The notes below the pieces were generated by a model. The model was not told the DNA's origin. It made no database searches and saw nothing but the letters and a program-made list of their open reading frames with translations. Shown piece after piece: positions 1 to 5,473 of a stretch of 12,503 nt of DNA (position 1 is its first letter; each line of letters opens with the position of its first letter). The DNA is taken from assembly GCA_964646075.1 (NCBI GenBank), contig CAZYBZ010000016.1, positions 1 to 12,503 of the forward strand, written 5' to 3'. The translations under genes and the position numbers were made by a program. Source of the stretch: JAYENY01 sp964646075 (lineage in GTDB: Bacteria; Patescibacteriota; Minisyncoccia; Minisyncoccales; PEYH01).

Positions 1-31
1 TGCGATCTGGAAGCTTATGGGGAATATTTAT

Positions 32-937
32 CTAATCGCCCAAATAAGAAAAGGATTCCTCAAAAGCACCTGTTTGCTCAGCAGTTGCTAGGACTTGGAC
101 ATATATTTCAGGATAGAGATGGGGATATCTTTTAATGCCCTCTGAAAGAGGCTCTCCCATTAAAACTTTTTCTTTAAGAGTTTTAATGGATTCTTTGTAA
201 GAATGAGAGGAGAGAGAATCACGAGCTATGTCTAGGGTTTTGGTAATTGTCACCCCGCTTTTAAAAAGAAGGTAGATAAGTTGAGAAAGGACAGTTAATT
301 GGTAGCTTTTTATAAAATCTTTTAAAAAAGGTATTCTAAGAATTAATTTATCAAACAATATTTTTGTTTTTTCGAGTTTGAAAAGGAATTTTAAGAGAAA
401 TGAAAACAAGACAATTCCAATTAGAAAAATCAGGCCATGAGTTTCGAAAAAATTAGCTAAAGAGAGGAGCATCCTTGTCTGAAGAGGAAGCTTAACATCT
501 AGGCCTTCAAAAATGGGTAACAGCTTGGGGAAGATAAAATAAAATATTCCTCCACCAACAAGAAAAGCAAAACATAAAACAACCTTTGGATAAAGAGTGG
601 CAGCAGAGACTTCTCTTTCTAGTGTAGTTTTTCTTTCTAACCATTCTGCAAGATATTTTAAAGCATCTTCTAAGCTGCCGGTTTCCTCTCCTGTTTTAAT
701 AAAACTAGAAAAGACTTTTCCAAAATAAGGATTCTCTTCAAAAATTTGATGAATAGGGGTTCCTTTTTCTATTCTCTCGAGAACTTCTTGAAATGTCTTT
801 TTTAAAGCTGGATTTCTAGTTTGCTCTATTAAGCTTCTAAAGCTAGAATCCATTGGCATTCCACTCTTAATCAAAAGAATAAGAGTTTTAACAAAATTTG
901 TTTTTTCTTCAGTGGTAATTTTTTGGAAGAGAGACAT
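32..937 (-). CDS. pilC: Type IV pilus / type II secretion inner-membrane platform protein (PilC/GspF family), C-terminally truncated
   Basis: Polytopic membrane protein that anchors the pilus-assembly ATPase and helps extract pilins from the membrane. The 301 residues show the two repeated T2SSF domains. The first spans about residues 12-140 (KSGMPMDSSF, KTGEETGSLEDAL). The second starts near 213 (LFKSGVTITKTLDIA) and ends with ATAEQTGAFEESFSYLGD. Two hydrophobic segments are visible, at about 117-141 and 167-187. Family members are usually about 350-400 residues and continue past this point into a third membrane helix. Here a TAG at 32-34 ends the protein before that helix, and neither other frame of the remaining 31 bases restores a recognisable tail. 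It follows pilB by 28 nt and is probably in the same transcript. ATG at 937 is used, with no Shine-Dalgarno upstream. Family assignment is secure. Whether the truncation is real or an error near a contig end is open. Confidence 0.85.
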   Translation of the reverse strand: MSLFQKITTEEKTNFVKTLILLIKSGMPMDSSFRSLIEQTRNPALKKTFQEVLERIEKGTPIHQIFEENPYFGKVFSSFIKTGEETGSLEDALKYLAEWLERKTTLEREVSAATLYPKVVLCFAFLVGGGIFYFIFPKLLPIFEGLDVKLPLQTRMLLSLANFFETHGLIFLIGIVLFSFLLKFLFKLEKTKILFDKLILRIPFLKDFIKSYQLTVLSQLIYLLFKSGVTITKTLDIARDSLSSHSYKESIKTLKEKVLMGEPLSEGIKRYPHLYPEIYVQVLATAEQTGAFEESFSYLGD

Positions 938-942
938 ACTTT

Positions 943-961
943 AAAAAGCGAAAAATTCGCT
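943..961 (-). terminator. Small hairpin plus U-run between pilB and pilC (possible attenuator)
   Basis: Read on the minus strand, AGCGAA-TTT-TTCGCT forms a 6-bp stem with a 3-nt loop and is followed directly by TTTTT. It lies in the 28-nt gap between the pilB stop and the pilC start. The shape is that of a weak intrinsic terminator and could lower pilC expression relative to pilB and the pilin. The stem is short, so this is tentative. Confidence 0.35.
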
Positions 962-965
962 ACAC

Positions 966-2660
966 TTATACTTTAGTGGCTTTTTTTATCTCCTGAAGGG
1001 TCGTAATTCCCGTTAGTGCTTTCATTATCCCATCTTGAACCATAGTTGTCATCCCTTGCTTAATTGCTGTATTTTTAACTATATCAACAGATGCTTTTTT
1101 GCTTACTAAGTTTCGAATTTTTTCAGTTATTTCCAAGACTTCAAAAATCCCTATCCTTCCTTCGTAGCCGGTATAATTACAAAACCGACAACCTCTGCCT
1201 TGATAAAATTTAATTTTACTCAAATTTTTCTTTCCAGAGATTTCCAAGATAGCCTGAAGTAGGTCTGGCTCCCCTTCAATTAATTCGCTTTCTTTTTTAT
1301 TAAGAGTATATTCTTTTCGACATTCTTTACAGATTGTCCTGACTAGTGTTTGAGCAATAATTAGGTTCACGCAAGCCGAAACAAGATAAGCCTTTCCTCC
1401 CATTTCTAAAAATCTCGAGAAAGTTGTTGGAGTATCGTTAGCATGCATTGTTGTTAAGACAAGATGACCAGTCAAGGCAGAGTTAATCGCCGCATCTAGA
1501 GTCTCTTTATCTCTTATTTCTCCGACCATAATAATATCTGGGTCTTGACGGACAATACTTCTTAGGCCAGTCGAAAAAGTGATATTCTTTTTTTGGTTAA
1601 CTTGAATTTGGCGGATTCTTTCAATTATATATTCAACAGGATCCTCAATGGTCATAATGTTAACTTCAGCTCTATTGAGAATTTGTAAAGAACCGTACAG
1701 AGTTGTTGTTTTACCAGAGCCAGTTGGTCCGACAACGATAATCATGCCATAAGGTTTCCCAAGGGCTCTTTTAACCTTTTTAAGATCCTTTTCTGGAAGA
1801 CCAAGCTCACTGAGTTCAAATCTCCTTGCCCTTGGCATTAAAAGCCTCATCACAATATTTTCGCCCTCAGATATTGGCATAGTTGAGACTCTTACCTCCA
1901 CTTTTGTCCCCTTGGCTAGGTAGGTAAAACGGCCATCTTGAGGAGCAGCCCTTTCATCGACTCTTAATCTTGATAAGATTTTAATGCGCGAAGTAATCCG
2001 AATATGAAGGTCTACTGGATACTCGAGTTCTTTATATAAAATTCCATCAATGCGATATCTTACCCAGACGATATAGCTTAAGGGTTCAATATGAATATCA
2101 GAAGCCAAACTAAGATAAGCATATTCTAAGATAAGATCAACTAATTTAACAATATTCTCTTCGCTTTTTCTAGGGTTGATTTCAAATTCTTTGACTAATC
2201 TTTCTGCTTCAATTTTTAAGCCACCAGTATATTTTTTCAAAGCTCTCTCAATATCGAAGATAGTGGTATAAAAAATTTTAATCTTCTTTTTTGTCCTTCT
2301 TTCTAAAGTTTTGACAAGGTCATGATTTAAGGGATTGGTGGTGGCTAAATATAAATAATCTTCTTTTTCTTTAAAAATAATTGCTTCTTGAGTTATAGCA
2401 ACCTTCTCTGGAAGATAACTTAAAAGATGAGGAGTAATATCCTCAATATCTGTTTTATTCAATTTTATCAAAGGATAACCGAAGATTTGAGCACAAACCT
2501 TGCCCATTACCTCTTCGTTAATCAATCCCTTGTCAACTAATAATTTTTCAAAAGAGGTTTCTTCTCTTTCTGCTTGCTCTTTAGTTAAATCAAAATCAGC
2601 TTTCTTGAGATAACCTTCGCTGATTAAAGCTATCTCTAGCTTTTCAGAAGAGATTTTCAT
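966..2660 (-). CDS. pilB: Type IV pilus assembly / type II secretion ATPase (PilB/GspE family)
   Basis: Hexameric cytoplasmic ATPase that powers pilus or pseudopilus extension by acting on the PilC platform. The 564 residues are close to full family length. An N-terminal MshEN-type region (about 1-145) is followed by the NTPase core. Visible motifs are SDIHIEP at 187-193, Walker A GPTGSGKT at 311-318, the Asp box IEDPVE at about 338-343, Walker B IIMVGEIRD at 376-384, and the His box GHLVLTTMHAND at 398-409. A tetracysteine zinc site is formed by C444/C447 and C491/C494, typical of PilB/GspE rather than PilT. All key residues are present. The ATG at 2660 opens 18 nt after the pilin stop without a Shine-Dalgarno. 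A 46-bp piece covering this start recurs twice near 3461-3661. Confidence 0.95.
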   Translation of the reverse strand: MKISSEKLEIALISEGYLKKADFDLTKEQAEREETSFEKLLVDKGLINEEVMGKVCAQIFGYPLIKLNKTDIEDITPHLLSYLPEKVAITQEAIIFKEKEDYLYLATTNPLNHDLVKTLERRTKKKIKIFYTTIFDIERALKKYTGGLKIEAERLVKEFEINPRKSEENIVKLVDLILEYAYLSLASDIHIEPLSYIVWVRYRIDGILYKELEYPVDLHIRITSRIKILSRLRVDERAAPQDGRFTYLAKGTKVEVRVSTMPISEGENIVMRLLMPRARRFELSELGLPEKDLKKVKRALGKPYGMIIVVGPTGSGKTTTLYGSLQILNRAEVNIMTIEDPVEYIIERIRQIQVNQKKNITFSTGLRSIVRQDPDIIMVGEIRDKETLDAAINSALTGHLVLTTMHANDTPTTFSRFLEMGGKAYLVSACVNLIIAQTLVRTICKECRKEYTLNKKESELIEGEPDLLQAILEISGKKNLSKIKFYQGRGCRFCNYTGYEGRIGIFEVLEITEKIRNLVSKKASVDIVKNTAIKQGMTTMVQDGIMKALTGITTLQEIKKATKV

Positions 2661-2678
2661 AAAAAAATAAGTTATATT

Positions 2679-3071
2679 CTATCGAATTATTATTATATCA
2701 ACAGCTTCAGTGGCGGTAGAAGTAACTCTAATTCTGTGCCCCTCTACATTATCAAAACCAACTTCATAATGGTATCCCGTTTGGGGGTCTCGAGGTATTG
2801 AGCTTAAATGATCAGGAATAAGGTTGACTGCACATACCTCAACATTAACTCTGGTGGGGTAGACTGGAATACAAGCTGGAAAATTTCCGTGAGTTGCGAT
2901 AACATAGGTGTAGACTGCATTGGCAATGGAATTCATCTGAGACCAGCGAGTTGAATTTCTTGCTTCCCTGAAATGCCTACCAGGGTTAATCGCAATGATC
3001 ACTCCAGCGGCCAAAATGGCAATAATGGCGATAATAATTAACAGTTCAATTAAGGTAAATCCTTTTTTCAT
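2679..3071 (-). CDS. Type IV pilin-like / type II secretion pseudopilin
   Basis: Prepilin of 130 residues. It starts MKKGFTLIELL: a short basic leader ending in Gly4, the prepilin peptidase cut before Phe5, and the conserved Glu at mature position 5. A hydrophobic helix (about residues 5-28) carries an AIIAILAAGVIIAINP core typical of the family. The globular part has one cysteine pair, C67 and C80, that could form a disulfide, and an IPRDPQTGYHYEV segment common in small pseudopilins. An in-frame ATG lies 29 codons upstream, but it overlaps the predicted promoter and would move the leader away from the N-terminus, so the ATG at 3071 was chosen. It is the first gene of the pilus operon. It could be the major pilin or a minor pseudopilin; the sequence alone does not decide. 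A partial copy lies at 3660-3817. Confidence 0.87.
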   Translation of the reverse strand: MKKGFTLIELLIIIAIIAILAAGVIIAINPGRHFREARNSTRWSQMNSIANAVYTYVIATHGNFPACIPVYPTRVNVEVCAVNLIPDHLSSIPRDPQTGYHYEVGFDNVEGHRIRVTSTATEAVDIIIIR

Positions 3072-3116
3072 ATTTTTTAATTTTATTATTTTTTGCGACC
3101 TTTTTAATTCTTTAAT

Positions 3117-3145
3117 ATTATAACCTTTATTAAACATATTTTCAA
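3117..3145 (-). promoter_or_regulatory. Sigma-70-type promoter for the pilus operon
   Basis: On the minus strand TTGAAA (3145-3140) is separated by exactly 17 nt from a perfect TATAAT (3122-3117). Transcription would start near 3110, giving a leader of about 40 nt before the pilin ATG at 3071. It points at the pilin-pilB-pilC genes and supports the shorter pilin start. Confidence 0.65.
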
Positions 3146-3305
3146 ATAAAAAATTCACTTTTCAGAATTGATGTAACACTGGGCTTAATTAAGTTACAAC
3201 TATCAATAACAATGTTTAGTATAGCAGAAAAAATTTTATTTAAAAAGGGCAAGTCTTATCTTAGTTTTATCCAACACAAGGTACGCATAGAATGAATCAT
3301 CATTT

Positions 3306-3356
3306 GCCTGTACTTGACCTGGTTAAGTACAGGCCCTAATTAAGCACAAGCCCTAA
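3306..3356. repeat. Inverted repeat overlapping two tandem 17-bp units
   Basis: GCCTGTACTT (3306-3315) is the exact reverse complement of AAGTACAGGC (3325-3334). The 9-nt centre GACCTGGTT can itself pair, so the whole is a nearly continuous hairpin of about 14 bp. The right arm overlaps two directly abutting 17-bp units at 3323-3339 and 3340-3356 (TTAAG-Y-ACA-R-GCCCTAA) that differ at two positions. No T-run follows, so it does not look like a terminator. The rest of 3159-3413 is AT-rich and shows no credible gene on either strand. Confidence 0.6.
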
Positions 3357-3412
3357 AGAGGAGCAATAGCAATAGGCTGGCGAGGTGGTGTTTTGTCGTG
3401 GAAAAAGATGAT

Positions 3413-3450
<38 letters not shown>

Positions 3451-3451
3451 A

Positions 3452-3506
3452 CAATACTCCATCTCTAGCTTTTCAGAAGAGATTTTCATAAAAAAATAAG
3501 TTATAT
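3452..3506. repeat. 55-bp direct repeat, left of the gap
   Basis: This 55-bp block is identical to 3607-3661 on the other side of the N run. Its last 46 bp (3461-3506) equal 2632-2677, the pilB start codon region plus the pilB/pilin spacer. Identical ends of exactly 55 bp are what contigs from a k=55 de Bruijn assembly would show. Confidence 0.9.
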
Positions 3507-3606
3507 NNNNNNNNNNNNNNNNNNNNNNNNNNNNNNNNNNNNNNNNNNNNNNNNNNNNNNNNNNNNNNNNNNNNNNNNNNNNNNNNNNNNNNNNNNNNNN
3601 NNNNNN
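3507..3606. other. Assembly gap of 100 Ns
   Basis: A run of exactly 100 N, a conventional placeholder length. No sequence information is present. Because both flanks end in the same 55 bp, the true gap may be zero. Confidence 1.
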
Positions 3607-3661
3607 CAATACTCCATCTCTAGCTTTTCAGAAGAGATTTTCATAAAAAAATAAGTTATAT
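3607..3661. repeat. 55-bp direct repeat, right of the gap
   Basis: Second copy of 3452-3506. It runs directly into the partial pilin copy that follows. Confidence 0.9.
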
Positions 3662-3817
3662 GGTATCCCGTTTGGGGGTCTCGAGGTATTGAGCTTAAAT
3701 GATCAGGAATAAGGTTGACTGCACATACCTCAACATTAACTCTGGTGGGGTAGACTGGAATACAAGCTGGAAAATTTCCGTGAGTTGCGATAACATAGGT
3801 GTAGACTGCATTGGCAA
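3660..3817 (-). pseudogene. Partial, rearranged duplicate of the pseudopilin gene
   Basis: A 158-bp stretch identical to 2769-2926, the middle of the pseudopilin gene (about residues 49-100), in the same orientation. Together with the preceding 46 bp it reproduces the pilB-start/pilin junction with 93 bp (2678-2770) missing, so the pilin C-terminus and stop are lost. The join shares a 2-bp AT microhomology. The copy also lacks the pilin start, leader peptide and promoter, so it cannot make a pilin. It may be a real duplication with deletion, a strain variant, or an assembly chimera. Confidence 0.8.
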
Positions 3818-3860
3818 ATGTATGGTAAATTTACTGCACACTAAAAATTAAATCAGGAAA

Positions 3861-3866
3861 AGGAGG
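3861..3866 (+). promoter_or_regulatory. Strong Shine-Dalgarno, AGGAGG
   Basis: AGGAGG stands 6 nt before the ATG at 3873. It is notable because none of the other genes examined here has a comparable site. It supports a real start for the small ORF. Confidence 0.7.
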
Positions 3867-3872
3867 GGTGAG

Positions 3873-4037
3873 ATGTTTTTAGAAATAGAGAAAGTGACTG
3901 AAACGAAAAGAGGAATGAAAGTTGGGGTAATTGTTTATAGAAATTTTTTACCCCCTGTCACCCTAATCTTTGAAAAAGAATGGGGAAAAGATATTCGACA
4001 TATACGGAATATCTTTAGGACAGAGCGTCTTGATTGA
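3873..4037 (+). CDS. Small hypothetical protein, with an in-frame continuation past its TGA to 4124
   Basis: I do not recognise this protein. A 54-codon ORF starts MFLEIEKVTETKRG, contains a central VGVIVYRNFLPPVTLIFEKEW segment, and ends RTERLD before a TGA at 4035-4037. The AGGAGG at proper spacing argues that it is, or was, translated. The same frame stays open for 28 further codons after the TGA (VFFPEELIAMARVRVIKVIK and a basic tail) to a TAA at 4122-4124. The original product may therefore have been about 83 residues, with the TGA standing where a Trp or Gly codon was. It is small and soluble-looking, with no signal peptide or clear membrane helix. It sits between the damaged pilin copy and a terminator-like hairpin, so it would be monocistronic. 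Confidence 0.5.
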   Translation: MFLEIEKVTETKRGMKVGVIVYRNFLPPVTLIFEKEWGKDIRHIRNIFRTERLD

Positions 4038-4137
4038 GGCGTCTTTTTTCCAGAAGAGCTAATAGCTATGGCTCGAGTACGAGTCATAAAAGTAATAAAA
4101 AGCAGAGGAAAAAGGGATTTTTAAAAAAACTCAACCG

Positions 4138-4176
4138 CGGCTCTTTTGATCAAAGGGCCGTATTCTTGTTTTTTAA
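4138..4176 (+). terminator. Rho-independent terminator-like hairpin
   Basis: CGGCTCTTT (4138-4146) pairs with AAAGGGCCG (4152-4160) over 9 bp with one G-T wobble, around a TGATC loop, followed by a T-rich stretch to about 4174. It would end transcription from the small ORF at 3873. Confidence 0.6.
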
Positions 4177-4193
4177 GGAAAATATGATAAGAT
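4166..4193 (+). promoter_or_regulatory. Possible promoter before the 4210 reading frame
   Basis: TTGTTT (4166-4171), a 16-nt spacer, then TAAGAT (4188-4193). The -35 falls in the T-run of the preceding terminator. The same TAAGAT hexamer is used in the better ftsZ promoter. The evidence is weak. Confidence 0.3.
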
Positions 4194-4209
4194 GATTCAT
4201 TAAGAAGTC

Positions 4210-4509
4210 ATGAAAACAGAAAATATAGAAAAGTTTAAAATACAGAATGGCTATGGGAAAGAGGGTTTTTGATTACCGAGAGTGACTACTATTACAAACG
4301 TTGTTTCTAAGCCAGCTCTTTTTAGGTATTATGCTCAGCATAATAATTTTATTTCTGCTCGGAACGCCTTAAATTATTCTGTCGAATGGAGCACTGCTGT
4401 TCATAGAGCTGTAGAAATGTTTTTAAAAGACGCAAAGCATCGACCAAAAGAAAATCTCTTGCATTATGAATGCCTGCAACAAGAATGCTCCCGTAAAACA
4501 ACGAGCTAA
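4210..4509 (+). pseudogene. Interrupted N-terminal fragment resembling a PD-(D/E)XK (RecB/Cas4-like) nuclease
   Basis: An ATG at 4210 opens MKTENIEKFKIQNGYGKEGF, meets a TGA at 4270-4272, and continues in the same frame to 4509. The part after the TGA begins LPRVTTITNVVSKPALFRYY and later has STAVHRAVEMFLKD. This matches my memory of the N-terminal pattern of phage and bacterial RecB-like exonucleases (PSVTTIL-x-KPAL, then GTAVH-x-x-E-x-FL). The later catalytic GxD and ExK motifs are absent: the frame ends in QQECSRKTTS. If the resemblance is right, this is a truncated gene with an additional nonsense codon. Restart at the GTG of 4282 would give 75 residues. It has no Shine-Dalgarno, and its last 44 nt overlap the next ORF in another frame. 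Confidence 0.4.
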
Positions 4510-4792
4510 AACTCGCTGGATATTGCGCTTAGACCAATTTGAAGAATGTAAAACTTGTGGAGCAAGGAGAAGAATAAAAAGCGGAAAACCGAAAGTCAAC
4601 GGGGGTAAGGTAAATTGCGGACATGATTTTTCTCGAACAAAAGGAGTTTTCCAATTTAAGGAATTAAAAGGATTTACTCGTGATTTAGAAGGATTTTTGA
4701 GTGCTAAAAAGCTTTGGGAATGGTGTAACAGGAGTTATTTAAAAGAAATAAAAAATTATCCTAAAAATAAAAGTAATCATACATTATTTTAA
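4466..4792 (+). CDS. Hypothetical Cys-rich protein (possible zinc ribbon)
   Basis: Not recognised. The 108 residues contain CKTCGARRR and, about 20 residues later, NCGHDF, a C-x2-C...C-x-H arrangement that could bind zinc. A C-terminal half with several aromatic residues follows (FKELKGFTRDLEGFL, LWEWC). It overlaps the preceding frame by 44 nt in the +1 register and has no Shine-Dalgarno. It may be an independent small gene, the shifted remainder of the gene starting at 4210, or noise. A length over 100 codons in this AT-rich DNA gives modest support for real coding origin. Confidence 0.4.
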   Translation: MNACNKNAPVKQRAKTRWILRLDQFEECKTCGARRRIKSGKPKVNGGKVNCGHDFSRTKGVFQFKELKGFTRDLEGFLSAKKLWEWCNRSYLKEIKNYPKNKSNHTLF

Positions 4793-4854
4793 TATTTGTT
4801 ACCGCAGACGTTAACGCAACTATTAATCCAACTGTGTGGCCTAACAAAAATTTT

Positions 4855-5409
4855 ATGGAGAGAGAAAGAGCATTAAATTTACTAAAGCAAGAGTTATTTA
4901 ATCCTAATTTACAAAAACATTGCCTGGCTGTTGAGGCGATAATGCGAGCTTTGGCTGAAAAATTTAAAGAGAATCAGGAAGAGTGGAGCTTAGTAGGTCT
5001 TTTGCACGACATTGATTATGAAAAAACAAAAAATAACCCTCAAACTCATTCTCTATTAGGTGCGGAGATGCTTAAAGAGGCGGGACTAAACAGCGAGATG
5101 ACCGAAGCGGTTAAGACTCATAATGAAATTCATAACATTGAACCAGAATCATTGATGGCAAAAGCATTATTTGTTGCTGACCCGATTAGCGGATTGATTG
5201 TTGCTTCTGTCCTAGTTTTGCCCTCTAGGAAGATAAAGGACTTAACGGTTTTAAATGTTTTGAATAGGTTTAAAGAGAAAGCTTTTGCTCGTGGAGTAAA
5301 TCGAGAGATCATTAATAAATGCCAGGAATATCTTGGTTTGTCGCTAGAAGAATTTACGGCAGTTGCTTTAATGGCGATGAAGGGGATAGCAAAAAAACTT
5401 GAATTATAA
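4855..5409 (+). CDS. HD-domain (HDIG-type) metal-dependent phosphohydrolase
   Basis: 184-residue protein of the HD superfamily, which hydrolyses phosphate esters of nucleotides or related compounds; the substrate here is unknown. The metal ligands are visible in order: H22 (LQKHCLAVEAIM), H51-D52 in GLLHDIDYEKT, a further His at 65, H89 in EAVKTHN, and D109 in LFVADPISGL. The length and the DPISGL element fit the small stand-alone HDIG proteins common in Patescibacteria and Clostridia. The frame is open upstream to a GTG at 4834, but the ATG at 4855 gives the expected N-terminus (MERERALNLLKQ). There is no Shine-Dalgarno. It lies 64 nt before the EndoQ-like gene and may share its transcript. 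No membrane segments. Confidence 0.8.
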   Translation: MERERALNLLKQELFNPNLQKHCLAVEAIMRALAEKFKENQEEWSLVGLLHDIDYEKTKNNPQTHSLLGAEMLKEAGLNSEMTEAVKTHNEIHNIEPESLMAKALFVADPISGLIVASVLVLPSRKIKDLTVLNVLNRFKEKAFARGVNREIINKCQEYLGLSLEEFTAVALMAMKGIAKKLEL

Positions 5410-5473
5410 TTCTGAATTTTGAATTAATTTTGAATGATTCAATGATGATTGTTCTAAAATTAAAAATTACGTT

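Noticed and set aside
3072..3158. A longer pilin start (29 extra codons, ATG at 3158)
   Set aside because: The extension overlaps the TTGAAA-17-TATAAT promoter and would bury the prepilin leader MKKGFTLIE inside the protein.
3303..3340. Short plus-strand ORF of 15 codons (MNHHLPVLDLVKYRP) across the inverted repeat
   Set aside because: No ribosome binding site and no gene downstream that it could lead; it consists largely of the repeat itself.
3306..3356. CRISPR array
   Set aside because: Only two abutting 17-bp units with no spacers and no cas genes nearby. The AACT run is a simple microsatellite.
5430..5442. TTGAATGATTCAA palindrome before the EndoQ-like gene
   Set aside because: It is AT-rich, lies among repeated GAATTTT/GAAT strings, and has no well-placed promoter, so chance is likely.
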